Source of the DNA: Datisca glomerata
Taxonomy: Eukaryota; Streptophyta; Magnoliopsida; Cucurbitales; Datiscaceae
Length of the DNA stretch: 64,000 nt
Direction: 5' to 3'
Assembly: GCA_003255025.1 (NCBI GenBank)
Contig: QANY01013229.1
Coordinates: 434,001-498,000, forward strand
Below are positions 46,060 through 59,039 of the stretch, one piece after another. The notes under the pieces were generated by a model. That model did no database searches. It worked only from the letters and a program-made list of their open reading frames with translations, and was not told where the DNA came from. The first letter of the stretch is position 1; each line of letters starts with the position of its first letter. A program made the position numbers and the translations under genes.

Positions 46060-48278
46060 GTGCTGCATAGTTCATTCCTCAAGGTACATGAGTTCAGTGG
46101 CTCCTCCCACTTTGTACCTTGGGTTAGACATACGATCTTTCTCGTCCTCCTTTAATTGCTATTGTTTCGTTACCTTAGCCTTTTAACTGTCTAACTTCTT
46201 TTCCCTTGCCGTTCGTCTGGCAAATATATAGTCGTTACAGCACAAATGCGAGTAACAGCTTAATCTCTTTTTATCATTTTTATCCCTTCTACAAAGGGAT
46301 ATTTCAATACCTTATAATAGGTGGATGGAATGACTTTCATTTTGTGCAACCACATCCTTCCTAAGATCGCATTGTAAGGGGATGAAGTGTCCAGAACCAC
46401 AAACTCCGTCAGATGATTAAACGGCTCAGCATTCACCGGGAGAGTTATGATTCCTTCAGAGTATCTTATAGTCTCGTTAAAGCCTATCAATGCCTATGGT
46501 GGGCCTTGCAACTGTTTGTCTTCCGTGGACATCTTCCCAAGGGTTGATCGATGTAGAATATTGATGGCACTCTTGTCATTGATCTGTACCCTTTTCAGCA
46601 AGTAGTTTCTAACTTGAATGGTGATGACCAGAGCATCATTGTGTTGTCCCTCGTGCTTCATATCTAGTTGATCAAAGATCAACGGGAAATTTCCATCATC
46701 ATTCGATGAACTTCCTTTCTCTCGGTATCCGTCCAACGTGGGCTTCTTGCAATACATTTTTCTTTCTTCTTTTATGGTTCCCTCCTGCTCAGTCAGTGAA
46801 ATTATGGTATCCACAATCATGAGCAGTTGTCTCCCTTTGTCATGGACCTCTTTCTTCATTTCCTTCTTCTGCCCGTCCTTCTAGACATATTGTTGGAGGT
46901 ATCTGTACTTGATCAACTCCTTGGTGTAATCTTTGAGCTGGAAACAATCTCTCGTGTAATGCCTGCAGCATTTGTAAAGGAGTAATACTTGTCCTCATCT
47001 CTGTAACTCGATTTTTTCTTCAACGGAGCTGGTCTCTTCAACCATGACTTATTTTTTATCACTTCAAGAATTTGACTCACATGCGTGGTGAGAGGCATGT
47101 AGACTTTGTCACTAGGATGGATCTCATCATCATTTTTTCCCATTTGTTCTCTCCTCGCCTATCATTCCTTTCTGACTTTCCCGTTCTCTTTTTCCCAGAG
47201 CTGGAGTTTTGTTCATCTTTATGTTGCTCCTCTACTCTTCATTTCGTCAGCTTCATCAAGCTTATCTTCTATTCTTATAATGTTATAGGTTACACCCACT
47301 TTATCAAGCTTATCTTCTATTCTTATAATGTTATATAGGTTTACGCCCATTGAAATGTCTCCGCCATGGAAAGCGGTTTCACCTTTGACAAATCTTTAAA
47401 GATGGGTGAATTTGGGTCCAGTCCTCACCTAAAAAGCCAGCCATGCCACTTGATCGTCACAACTCTCCACCTTTGCCATTTCATCCTTGAATCTATGGGT
47501 GTATCACGCAAAGATTCTCCCTTCTTGATGTAGATGGTCAGAAGGTATTATGCGTCCTTCATCACCTAATAATACATGGAATACTATTCTAGGAAGACCG
47601 AAGACATAGTAATGAAGTTAGTAATTGAATGAGAAGGGAGTGAATAGTAACATTTCAAAGCGCTCCCGTCCATTTCAATTCTGCACATCAATTCGTCTTC
47701 ATGCTGGTACAACGCCATCACTTGTTTGAACCACCTGAGGTGTTCCATTGGGTAAGATTTCCCTTCGTAGCATTTGAATTTGGGTGCCATAAATTTCTTG
47801 GGAACTGAGGTGGCCATAATTTCTAGACACAACAAAAATAGGTAAGTGACTTGAGGTTAGCCTTTCCTGTACTCCTTAGCTTCCTCATCTTTATCATTTT
47901 CTTTTCAAGCATCTATTCTACCGTCTATTCCCTTACAAAGTTCAGTGGACGAGTTTCTCATGTCGTTTTCTTGGTTATGAGACTGGATTTCTCCATCTTC
48001 TTGATGCATGTTCCTACTGATGTCATGTTCTTCATTGTTATTCCATTGACTAACTTTCGCACGTGTCTCCGCCATCTCCCGTTGCAGTGCATTAATTTGG
48101 TCTTTGGACCGTCCTCCATGCGTTGAGTAGCGCTTCACTATTCATCGCTCCATCTCCTACATTCCTATCAGAATGGTTTGGAGCATTTCAGCTAGTGGTG
48201 TAGGTTGATCAGCATGATCATTCACTTTATGTTTCCATTTCCCTCATTGAGGGTAATGTTGGATCTTGTTCTAGGCAT
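46060..48278 (-). pseudogene. Gypsy gag and protease, minus strand, polymerase lost
   Basis: The start is the Met at 48278 (MPRTRSNITLNEG), next to the leader. A coiled region (QINALQREMAETRAKVSQW, 47905-48138) is followed by the gag core at 47584-47835 (FKCYEGKSYPMEHLRWFKQV, then DELMCRIEMDGSALKCYYSL). The spacer at 46913-47143 (HPSDKVYMPLTTHVSQILEV) comes next. The protease lies at 46260-46859 (HNDALVITIQVRNYLLKRVQ, FVVLDTSSPYNAILGRMWLH). Its catalytic DTG/DNG position reads INDKSAIN, so the active site is lost. RT and integrase are absent; the trace ends near the FBD remnant. Confidence 0.85.
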
Positions 48279-48310
48279 TTTAGAAAGGATTTCTCGAGTT
48301 TTATCTTACT

Positions 48311-48329
48311 CTCAATAAAAGCACCAAAA
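48311..48329 (-). other. Primer-binding site of the 46-48.7 kb gypsy element
   Basis: The minus strand reads TTTTGGTGCTTTTATTGAG directly inside the LTR. This closely resembles the GGTGCTTTCATTGAGAGC sites of many plant gypsy elements. Confidence 0.8.
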
Positions 48330-48680
48330 TGTAAAGAATTTTTCCAGAGTAGAAAAATCTATTATGAACGAATAATAACAATTAATATAGAGATATAATG
48401 AGAGTAAAGAATTCAAGAGTAGAAGTTCGTTTGTATTCGATTGATTTTCAAAGTTGTACATCCTTGTATTTATACACAAAAATGATAACTAAGTGAGAAC
48501 AAATCTCCATATTTCGTAGCAAGCTTTGAGGAACAGATAGATGTTTTCAGGGGATATTCCTTCTTAAGATCCCCTTAATAACTACCCGACCGATCATACG
48601 GCTCATATTCCTTGATTAATTCTTCGGTCTGAATTTTGTCACGTGTGAGGTAGGAAGACATAGACCAAAGACACAAAACA
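48330..48680 (-). mobile_element. 5' LTR of the 46-48.7 kb gypsy element, about 351 bp
   Basis: On plus it starts TGTAAAGAATT and ends CACAAAACA, so it has TG...CA borders. A TATA box on minus (TATAAATACAAGG, about 48463-48475) lies about 140 bp from the inner edge. Its inner edge TGTAAAG and the following leader resemble those of the LTR element at 55.8-61.1 kb. Confidence 0.75.
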
Positions 48681-49091
48681 ATTTTGCCTTATATTAGGAA
48701 AACATAGAAAAAATTTGATTACATCATATATTATATCTTTATTTGTATTATTATGGTGTGTTCTATTATGGTGAAGGAAATTAAAGTTTTTTATCATCAC
48801 CAATTTGTACCCTTATTTCCATGAAAGTGATTGCATATGTTATTTATTTCGGCTTTTGAGATTAATTTCTAAACGTAAATGTTATCATAACAACAAAAGA
48901 ATTATTGGATAGTATAAGAAAAACTTGTCAAAAGAGGGAATGATATAATAAAATTGAACTGATCTTTTGAGTTTACTGATATTTTGATGGACTATTATTT
49001 ATTTATATCTATATCTATCTATATTATTCTTATAAAAAAATTTAAATATCACCTTTAAATTCTTAGACAATATTACCCCTAATTACCTTTT
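48681..49091. other. AT-rich spacer, nothing recognised
   Basis: No coding or repeat structure seen. Confidence 0.4.
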
Positions 49092-49329
49092 AAATTTTTT
49101 TATCAAAGGCAAAAAAAATTGAATTAACGAAAAGAATTACACTAGTACAAGGGGCATACCCTAGGACTAAAGACAAGGAAAAACAAGATTATAACCACCT
49201 ATTTATAAAATTGTTATCAAAGTAAAGGTTTCTTTCTTTGTCTAAGAAAAGAATCCTTTCTTTCATCATAAATTTAATCTTCCTAGAGAGCAAAGATGAA
49301 TAAAGAGATTTATAAGCAAAGATCCTCCT

Positions 49330-52300
49330 ATTTCTCTATAACCACAAATAATAGACAAAAATAGAAAAAGGTAAGCTTAGAGTTAACAGTCAAACAGTTT
49401 CTATTGTCACTGAGATGTTGAAGCCAATTGATGAAATAGGACCAAGATGCAGGAAGAAAATGTAGATCACATTTCATCATAAGAGGCATAACAAGTTTCC
49501 TAGCAAAGGGGAAATAATAGAATAGATGTTCAATAGATTTTGTACCATGAAAATAAAAGATACAATAAGGGTCTAAAGAGCTGTTCCATTACCTAATTCT
49601 ATCTTTGGTGGAGAGCTTGTTATAGAGCAAGCCATGGAATGAAAGAGCATTTGAGAATGTTGCCTGAGAACCAAACTACAATGTACCAGGGAATAGAAGG
49701 TAACCGACTGCTCATAATCTTATATGTATCCCTGGTAGAGAAGAATGTATTACCTCCCCAAATGGGGGAAGGAGAAATTTCAGTGGTTAAAGTAGGCTTC
49801 AATATCATGGTTTAGAAAGCGCCAGTTGCCAGCTTCAATCAAATTTGACAGTTTAAAACCAACACTTAAACCAGACTGAGAAAAGATGGTTAAACCAAAT
49901 TTGAGTAGCAAACTACCATCACAAATGCCAATGATCAATGAACAAACAGGTAGAAGAACCATCACCTACTTGAACACAACAAAGATGCAAAGCTTTCTCT
50001 CTTAGATTTAACAGTTTCCTCAGGACCACGAAGGGTCTGAATGCATCTTGACAGTAAGGATAGAGTGGCCTTTTAGGAGGTAGTGATCACACCATGCCAC
50101 CCAAAGTGAATCCTTACTTCTCCTAGAGAGTTTCCATAAGTGCCTAGAGATAGCAACTCTATTCCAGATTGTGATGTCCTTCAGATTCAACACACCTAAA
50201 TTAAGAGGAGAATAGACAGTGTTCCATGTAATTTTATCTCCATTGCTCTTGGTAGGGTTACTGGTCCACAAAATTTTTTTTAAAGCTGAATTAATCATCT
50301 TCATGACTTTCTTAGGGAGGATAAGGAGGTTGCACCAATAGCTTTGAATTGCCACAAGGATTGAGTTGATTAATTGCAACCTACCAGCAAAGGTTAAATG
50401 CTTGTTTTCCCAAGCTTGAGCTTTAGCAATGATCTTTTTAACTAGGATTCCGCAGTTAACTTTACTAAGCTTGGTGGGAATTAAAGGGATGCCTGAAAAT
50501 CTCACAGGCATATTCCCCTTGGTGAAACCTGTAATAGACAGAATGGCTGATTGATCATCATCATTAGTTGCAGAAAAGAAAATGTTACTTTTGGCCACAT
50601 TGGGAGATAGGCCAGATAAAGCACCAAATAACTCAAGCCCTTCCATTACAACCTTAATAAAATAAGGAGTACCTTTGATAAAAATCGAAAGATCATTAGT
50701 AAAGCAAAGGTTTACAATTCTGTCTTTTTTACATCTCCAATGAAATTGAAAATCAAGAGAATAGGAGCGATGTTGCAAAATACCTATCAATACATCCATA
50801 ACAAGGATAAAAAGGTAGGGAGAAAGGGGATCTTCCTACTTAAAGCCTCTAACTCCTTGAAAAAATCCTTGGTGGTTGCCATTAAAGTCGATAGTGTAAG
50901 TTGGAGTTGTTACATGCTCCATTATCCAGTTTGAGAATCTTGCAGGTAAGCCAATGCACTAAATGACCTGGCCAAGGAAAAACCAGTTAACACTATCAAA
51001 TGCTTTTTGTAAATTAACTTTCATTGCACATCTGTGAGAGAAGGAGTTCTTGTGATAGCCTCTCAATAATTCTTGAGAGATGAGAATGTTATATGAGATT
51101 AATCTCCCTGGCACAAAGGATGTCTGGTTCAAACTGATAAGCTTGGGAAGAAAGGATTTAAGTCTTGAAGCCAACGAGGAAGTGGTGCACTGGTAGAATA
51201 GTTTGAAGCAAGAAATAGGTCTGAATTCTATAACTTTGCTGGGATTAGGAACCTTTGGGACAAGAGAAATGATAGTGTTGTTGAATTGCTTCAAGATTTC
51301 ACTTGTTTGGGAGAATTCTAGAATTACGGCAGTGAAATCAAGCCCAATAATTCGCTAGTTCCTTTTGAAAAAACTTACACTGAATCCCTCTAGTCTAGGT
51401 GCTTTATTTTCATTGCAGTGCTTAACCCTATTAGGAAGGAAGTTGCTAATGATATTCCAGTCAATCACATGTACAGGAGCTTGAGTACCTAGCAGGTTCC
51501 TGTAAAAGTCAATTATCATAGATTGAATCACATTAGGATCAGTGATAACTTCCCCACTACCATTGGTGAGAAGGGAAAATTTTGATTTCCTCCTGTGAAC
51601 TTAAATTGCATCAAAGAAAAATGAAGTGTTCCCGTCACCAAGATTGAGCCATTTGATTCTGGATTTATGCACATAGAAAGATTCCTTAGCCAATTTTCAT
51701 TTATGAAAATCTGAAAAGAACTTACTGGCTTCCTCCTGAGCTTCTAGAGAATAAGAATGCAAGTTTAGATTAATTAGATCATTCTCCAAGCTAAGTCTTG
51801 CTTCATTAACTCTCATTGTGATATCATTATAGTGATTAGAGTTGAAACTTTTTAGAGCTCTCTTGACTGAACTAAGTTTTTTAGCAAGCTTCTACATCTC
51901 AGTACCATAAATAAGTAGGTCTCAGCTTAAGAAAGAACCATATTGAAGCTATCAATATCAGCCCAAAAAGAAAAATATTTGAAGCTAAGTTTAGGCTTAG
52001 GGAAATCAGGGTAGAATTTGAGAATTGCAAGACTATGATCAGAAAAATAAGGAGGTCCAAAGAAGGCCAGTGATCTGTTAAAACAACTCATCCAATTTGA
52101 ATTTACCAGAATTCTATCAATCTTTGTGTGGATGCTAGTGTTTCCCTTCTTATGGTTCCACCAAGTGTAAAAGGATCTAGAGAAATGAAGATCTTGGAGC
52201 TCAATAGTGTTGAGGAAGTTGGCAAAGTCCTTCATACCCACATCCCAATTAAGTGCACCACCAAGCTCCTCATTAGGGTGGATAACTTCATTGAAGTCAC

Positions 52301-52711
52301 CCAAAATTATCCAAGGCAAAGAAGAAGAACCAGAGTGAAAGTCAACTAAGCATGCCCAAAGCTTCTTCCTGGAAAGAGCATTATTTGTAGCATAGACAAA
52401 CGAGCATAGAAAAACTACAACATCAATCTTCCCAGTCACCTTGCAGTGGATGACTTGATCAGTAGTGAAAATAATGGATAAATCAAAGAAATATGCATCA
52501 AAAGCGATCCAGATTTTGCCAAGGGGGTCTTTAGAGTAGTTGTGAAAAGAGTTCCAGCTGGGAAAAACCTTATGAACAATTATGTCATAGTGTTTAACTT
52601 TGACACGAGTATCTAAAAGACATATAACTTCAAGATCACTTTCCTCATTTCTGAATGTTTAAGGGAATGGTTAAATCCGCTAACATTCCAAGATGCTAGG
52701 CTTACTAACAT
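49330..52711 (-). pseudogene. LINE ORF2: endonuclease and reverse transcriptase
   Basis: The start is the Met at 52711 (MLVSLASWNVSGFNHSLKHS), the usual N-terminus of the AP-like endonuclease. The endonuclease continues at 51927-52439 (LPWIILGDFNEVIHPNEELG, IDRILVNSNWM, FSDHSLAIL), with the catalytic-region GDFNE and SDHS present. RT follows: FNNTIISLVPKVPNPSKVIE and FRPISCF (51210-51294), NLQKAFDSVNW (about 50970-51010), then LCFTNDLSIFIKG, where the catalytic YADD/FADD reads FTND. LTFAGRLQLINSILVAIQSY and the zf-RVT-like end (TFFSTRDTYKIM, about 49700) follow. Frame changes after residue 25 and near 51300-51900 disrupt it. Confidence 0.88.
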
Positions 52712-52744
52712 TGAGGAATGGAAGAGGGAAGTGAACCACTTAGA

Positions 52745-54292
52745 GAGCCAGCCTCTTTAGCTCTAAACTATTTTGCAGACTATTTCAACCTTTGCTTCTG
52801 CTTGGAACTTAAGCTACTAGAATAGCTCTTTGAAGAAGGATCTTTAGCAAGGGTTGTGATCTTCACATGAGAGCTTGCTTCAATCATTATATGAGGAGCA
52901 GGTTCCTCAATGTTGCAATAAAAAATCTCAAGGTTAGGTTCATCATCAAGATTTTCAAGGAGCTTTATAGCTTGATCCACAAGAGAATTAGGGGATAAAA
53001 CAAACTCCTTGAAAGTTTCTATGATAACTTCTTTGTCTGTGCCTTTCTTGGTAGCTGGAATCCACTCTTGTCTAGTGGGTTGAGGTTTATTAACCTTATG
53101 AGGGGGGTTTTGGTGGAGCTTTAACATTGCAATCATGCCCAAAACCTTTACACTCTTTACAAACTTTAGGGATTCCCAAATACTCAACAGTAATAGTGGT
53201 TTCACCCAAATCAGAGTTCCCTAAGTCAATAACAATTTCCTTTGAAAGATCAGAGGCAACATTAATCTCTATGCATACTCTTGCAAAAGTCATCTTGATT
53301 CCACTAGCTATGATTGAATCTGCATAAAGAGGCTTCCCAAGAATACTCAAACTTTAAATACCCTTATGGTGCCACAAAATAGGTGGAACATTCCATAACT
53401 TCACCCAGATAGATATCTTAGACATTTCATCTTGGGTTAGTTTCATACTAGGGAGCCAATCCTTGAGGATAATAGGCCTCAAAAGAAGTAACCATGGACC
53501 ACCTTCTAGAATCAATTCCTTCTCTGTAGAGTTAAACTTAAAGATGAAGAATCCATCATCATTTTGTGTAACTTCTATCAGGCCTCTAGTACCCCACAGT
53601 CTTTGTGAAGCTTTGCTTGGGGTAGTGGAAATAGGGTTCTCTTGCCAAAAATGGCCTACGATGGTGTTTTCCCATAGTTTCACACCATCTTGAATAACTT
53701 CCTCTGAAATTGAGTATTTCCCATTATTTGAGTCAAACAAAGGTTTAGAAATCTGGATATTAAATGGTATATTGCTCGGTCTGACTCTGTCTACCCATTT
53801 AGGCTTAGCATCATCTTTAAGTTCCTTTTCATTTGCATTTTCGATCGAATCATAGGGAATGACATTGTCGTGTTCATTCTCATGCAAGTTCAGAAGTTCG
53901 GTGTCCTTCGAATCAGAGGCAATGTTTTGGTAAATGGAATTAGCTTTTATGACCTCCTCTGGTGACTTGGGTAATTTCGTTGGCGAGAACAGATGAGGGA
54001 ATTCATCTTCTTCCTCGAAATTCCCCACAAACGTAGTAGACTTGCTTGAAGGAGAGGGGTTACTCGAAACAGAATGATTTGTGCAACCCTTAGCTCTTTT
54101 TTTCTAAATCTTGAATGGGAGAATTAATGCCCATTGAATTTTCCACAGGAATCTTACGTGGACGCTCAAGACCATGACGGTGAGGACCCACCATGGACGA
54201 ATCCTTGTCTTTCTAGTGTTGACACAGGCGTTGACACTGGTACCAATGTCATGTTTGACACCATACAGCCCATGTTTGCCCTTATTATTCAT
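52745..54292 (-). pseudogene. LINE ORF1: DUF4283 and zinc-knuckle RNA-binding protein
   Basis: This is the nucleic-acid-binding partner of ORF2. The longest open part (53354-54028) reads NFEEEDEFPHLFSPTKLPKS, PKWVDRVRPSNIPFNIQISK, then KLWENTIVGHFWQ and EKELILEGGPWLLLLRPIIL, a typical DUF4283 domain. After a frame change near 53355, VCIEINVASDLSKEIVIDLG and KVCKECKGFGHDC follow (zinc knuckle; the final Cys is present). A Lys/Ser-rich tail ends in SSSLSSKQKQRLK. Upstream of 54028 a frame change occurs in an A-run (about 54105). The Met at 54292 is one possible start. Confidence 0.85.
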
Positions 54293-54419
54293 GCTTCAAC
54301 TCAAAATCTAACCTAGAAGAAACAAACTCCAAACAACAGGACTCAAAATCGATGAGAAACCACCATTGAAGCATGGATTTCGAGTAAACCCTAGGAGCCT
54401 CTCTCTTATGTTTTCCTAC

Positions 54420-55795
54420 TCTAAGTTTTAGTCCCTTCCTTTTTAAATTTCATTATTCTTTAACTCAAAATCAAACGTATAAAATTTGATGAAGAGTTTT
54501 CAACCATTTTGTTTAAATATCACCTATAAAGACATTTTCCCTGCATGATTATTATCTAAAATATAAAAAGATAACTTATGAGTAAATGATTAGTCTCAAA
54601 TTCACTCAATATTTCTGTAGCTAAGTATTTTAGGCGGCATGGATGGATTACACGTATAACTTCAAAATTAATGAAAGAAAATTAATATTAAGCACATTAA
54701 GTGAATTCCCTTGTCTATAAATTATTTATTTGACTCTATTTGACTCTTGATTATTTTTTCGTGATTATGTATATGATTCTATAACTCAACCTAGATAAAA
54801 TTTATAAACAAATTAAAACATCATAGGTCAAAAAATGTGTATCATATGCGATACTCGACTAGTTCATCATAAGTGGACAACCCTCTTGCAAAATTTGACA
54901 CAATGGTTCGAAGAACTTTGATCTTGCAGGAACAAAAAGAAATGAGATTTAGTAAAATTATTTACTGTTAATTAATAAACTAATAATAAAATATGAGTTC
55001 TAATTTGAATTCCGGGATTGGAAAAGTAAGAAATATATGAGAAACCTATAAAATTAATCGTTCTTCCCACCCCACCACTGGCAGCGAGTGCACTGCCAAT
55101 CTTCAATTCGTATTTATAATTGATCAATTATTAATTTATTAGTATGCAGTGAAGGAGAAATATGAAAGGTATTTACAGTTATTTCAATTTTTGACAAATA
55201 AAGACTTATGGTCTTGCTGATAATAATATTATTTTTAAACTGATATGAATATTTGTTTTAAAATATGATTTTTAGCGGTATATATTCGTTTAAAAATATG
55301 GTGATTCTAGATCATCAAAGTTTAAAATCATTGTTTGTATGATGAAAACAAACCCTTTGTTTCTTATTGCAATAGTTAGCTTGACCAATGGAAAAAAAAT
55401 CTAATGAAACACTATTTTCCAAGAATCGATAGTAAATATTTTCCTAAAATTTTGGATCAAACATATCAAGTGCAGAAATATATGAAGAAGTAAACCCTAC
55501 CATTATCAATTAATGCAAGGTTGAAAAACTAATTTATAAATATTTGCAATAAAACACGACTAATAAAAAAGCAATCAAAATCAGTGTTAAGAAACAAACT
55601 TTTGGTATCAAATAGTAATTGTCAATGCGTGAAGTTAAGTTTTAGGATCCAACTTATCACTGAAAAAATAAATTATCATTAAGTGGAAGGTTAGAATTTT
55701 TAAAAGGTTATTTTAAAGTAATCTAATAGAAAAGGCAAAGGTCTAAAAATGATTCTCAAATCAAGCGACATTTAATATAATTATAGATTATAGAT
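54420..55795. other. AT-rich intergenic sequence
   Basis: No coding similarity, RNA gene or repeat structure recognised over about 1.4 kb. Confidence 0.5.
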
Positions 55796-55802
55796 TTGTA
55801 GA

Positions 55803-56349
55803 TGTAAAGGAAAAAATTCACCGTCTTTAATAATCGGTCGTGAATTTCTTACATCAAAATATGAAAATATAGAGAATAATTTAGAGAGGGAATGAGAGAA
55901 TAAATATGTCATGATTTTATGTGGAAAACCTTTAAATTGAAGAAAAATCACGAGGAGATTTTGATAGTATTTCATTATAGAAAAAGAGTTTACGAGGCTA
56001 ATTAGGGTTCAGAGTTGTTCTCTCCTGTTTGGAGTTACATCTTGCCACTATTTATAGACGTTCACATAATCTGATACAACTTATCTAATTCTATCTAAAA
56101 ATAGGATCAACAGAATATTCTTCTGAGATCCAGTTTATCAACATTAACGACTTGAGTACATCTTGATCGTTTGATCAATCTAATGGTCTTGATTAGCTTC
56201 TCTTTAGATTGCCACATCGGTAATCCATGTATTTTCATTTGATTGGCTTGTTCTTCATAACAGCCTAATTGATCCTACGATTATCGCTCTATCTTCTTTT
56301 TTATGTAGTCTTCGGTCTAGATCTTACCAAGTGTCATGTAAAATTTTCA
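55803..56349 (-). mobile_element. 3' LTR of the repeat-filled element
   Basis: Aligns with 60564-61107 along its whole length, with roughly one difference per eight to ten bases. It begins TGTAAAGGAAAAAATTCACC and ends ATGTAAAATTTTCA on plus. Confidence 0.88.
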
Positions 56350-56828
56350 TGTGCATTGACCCACATTACACTCAATGGAATTTTATTGTTGATGTGTAAT
56401 GATCATTTTTTCTTGATCTGAAGTTACGTATGCCCGTTTATCTTCTCACGCACTTCTTGAAAACATGCAATGTAATTTTCTAAGAAACTTTTTGACTGTC
56501 AGTGACGGCTTCTTCTTTTCTTTATGTCATTATGTTCTTCTATTCCTGTTTACATATGCTTTTTGAATGTCGAGTGACTTATTTGTCAGTTTGTTGTTGA
56601 TGATGATTATTTTCCCTTCATTTGTTGTTATGCCATTCTGTTCCTTTCACTGTGGGCTCTTTGTTAAAAAATTTCCCGTTTTCTTCATTTTTTCTTTTCC
56701 TTCTCTCGTACGTTGTGATCTATGACAATAATGTTGTACAAAAATAATATAATAATTTCTTCAAATGAGTAACGAACGAGTGTGTCATTTCATAATTACA
56801 TCACAGGGGTTTGAGTTTGATGTTTGGC
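56350..56828. other. Interior of the repeat-filled element, T-rich, no repeats
   Basis: No open frame or repeat is visible next to the 3' LTR. Confidence 0.4.
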
Positions 56829-57120
56829 ATTTATTGACAGAGTTTCTCTCATTTCCTTCGCTACAGGCTTATTGAAGGAGTTTCTCCCCTTTCCGTTACA
56901 ACGGGCTCATTGGAAAGTTTCTCTCGTTTCCTTTGCTACAGGTTCTTTAGAGAGTTTATCCCGTTTCTATCTTGAGAAGGACTTACAAACTGCCCATTTT
57001 CAAGGACTTAGGTTCAAATAAATAATCATGGCTTTGTTTCTGTTTTGAGAGGGACTTATGAACTACCTATTTTCAAGGAGACTAGTTCAAATAAAGAACC
57101 ATGACTCCGTTTCTACTTAG
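56829..57120. repeat. Two adjacent tandem-repeat blocks
   Basis: First, about three copies of a roughly 45-bp unit containing GAGTTTCTCYCRTTTCCTT and GCTACAGG (56829-56960). Second, two copies of a roughly 80-bp unit with GTTTCTRTYTTGAGARGGAC, CTTAYRAACTRCC and TTTTCAAGGA (56960-57120). Confidence 0.8.
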
Positions 57121-57611
57121 AGAGCAGCTTCATTTTGGTATTGATAGGACTTGATTTGAGCATTTTTTTGGAACATAATTTTCAAGTTGCTATTTAGACA
57201 GGTCATTGTTAACCTCCCGGTTGAGGATGGTACTATTATTGATACAACTATAGTCTTTTGTATGTTTTTGTAATTTTCTTTTCTTCAACTCTTTGCAAAT
57301 TTCCTACGTTCTTTCATCTTACTTTGCTTCTCACTTTGTCTCTCTTTGTTCACTTTCCCTTTCCATTCTTTCTCTATTCATTTTTCACTTCTTCATTTAA
57401 CATTTTCACTTTTTCCTTTCTTCACTTTCACTTTTTCCTTTCTCCACTTTGGTTATTTTTCTAAGTGTTAAATACTCTTTCCAAGATTATGACATCTTGA
57501 GACTTTCTTCCTTACAATTATCTTTCCTTTACAAACTTCTTTCTTTTTTGGTTTTCCTTTAAGAACTTCCTTCCTTTTTTATTTCCTTTAGAGGGTAGTG
57601 CTGCAGACATC

Positions 57612-57920
57612 ATTCCTCATGAACTTAAGCTCTCAGTGAGCTCAGGGGCTCATTTCCATTTCCTTTAGAAATCAGAAGTTTTCATGGACATAAGCTATTG
57701 GTGAGCTCGGGAGTCAGTTTCCATTTCCTTTAAAAAGTAAAAGCTTTTATGGACATAAACTCTTAGTGAGCTCAGGAGCCCGTTTCCATTTCCTTTAGAA
57801 AGCAAAAGCTTCCATGGATATAATCTCTTTGTGAGCTCAGAGGCCCATTTCCTTCCGAGATTGATGTTCGCAGACACTCTGAAGGACATAAGCTTTTCAC
57901 AAAGCTTAGGGGCCCTAAAT
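57612..57920. repeat. Tandem repeat, about 65-70 bp unit, four copies and a relic
   Basis: Each copy contains ATGGACATAAGCT, GTGAGCTCAGGRGCC, then GTTTCCATTTCCTTTAGAAA and GCAAAAGCTT. The unit includes the HindIII-like AAGCTT and GAGCTC words. Minus-strand open frames across it are side effects of the repetition. Confidence 0.88.
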
Positions 57921-58204
57921 TTCCCAACGGGCTCTTGCTAGAGTTTCTCCTATTTTCTTTTCTTTTTCTTCTTCCTGTACACAAATATTTGCGACAAGAA
58001 TGTTGAACAACACCATATATAATATTTTAGTTAAATGAATAGGAAACAGTATACCGTAACTTTCTTCTAGAAGCTCGAATCTCCTTCCGTAAAGACTTTT
58101 GAAAAGCTGGCTTTCGTAGCTTTGTAGCGATGTATGATTTGTCACATAAGTATAAATGTGTTAATGAAGTTTTATAAATGTGTTGGTGAAGTTTAATAAA
58201 TGAA

Positions 58205-58750
58205 GCTGACAGTTCTGCACAGGCTTCTTTCTTGAACGTCCTCCATGAGAATTTTAATACCTATGGATCAGAATCTCCAAACTGAATTCGTAACATTTGC
58301 TGAGAAGTAGACTTATGTATTTTTCTGATAATATAAGATTTGTGATGTAGTTGACTCCCAGTAAATTCAGTTTAATTTCTGAAGTCGATCATTCTGCATA
58401 TTCTACTTTCTCGAACTGCCTTTACAAAAATCGTCATAACATTTTGTTGTCAGCTCCAAAATTGATTCTGTAAAATTTTTCAAGAAGTAGACTTCCATAT
58501 CTTTTTAATAATATATTATTCTCCATGTAACCAGCTCCCATAAATTGATACAGTATAATTTTCTAAATTTACTATCATGCGTAATCTTCTTTTCTGAACA
58601 ATATGTAGTAAAACTATCATAACTTTTGATCAGGAACTCCAAATTGAATTCTGTAAAATTCTCCAAGAATATGGTTTCCGTACCTTTTGAATGATTTATG
58701 ATTTTATATGTAGAACTTTTTCATTCAGTATAGTTTAAAAGCTGAATCTG
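58205..58750. repeat. Tandem repeat, about 175-180 bp unit, three diverged copies
   Basis: Landmarks recur in order: AACTCCAAATTGAATTCTG, GTAAAATTYTYCAAGAA, a TAGACTTCCATATCTTTT-type word, TAATATAT, CAGTATAATTT, then ATCATTCTGCATA. Copies start at about 58205, 58370 and 58555. It is the most diverged array of the element. Confidence 0.75.
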
Positions 58751-59039
58751 ATTGATATGTAATGGGTTGTACGTCAAATACCATCTTAGCTTTGAGTTCA
58801 ATATGCTTTTGTCGTTTGCAAGTTCTTAATTTCATTGACCGCTCCTCGTCATTTATTTTTCCGCTTTCCTTTTATGCACGTTCTTTCTTGGTTTCGGTTT
58901 GTGAAATTACTCTGCGAGTCATCATTTACGTTTTATTGCTTGTTCATATCTTATTTCCCCTTTTTCACTTACAATTCCGTTGCCATGTCATTTTCGTTTC
59001 GGCTTCCAATTTGTTTCCGTTTCCAGTGTCATACCCGTT

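Larger units (their letters stand above)
49092..54400 (-). mobile_element. L1-type LINE, nearly full length
   Basis: Minus strand with a 5' region near 54300-54400, ORF1, ORF2 and a 3' end. The 3' end reads TTTTTTTTGCCTTTGATAAAAAAA-like (split here over 49092-49125), with the short A-run at 49092-49098 taken as the tail. The total length, about 5.3 kb, is near that of complete plant L1 elements. A target duplication could not be fixed by eye. Confidence 0.88.
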
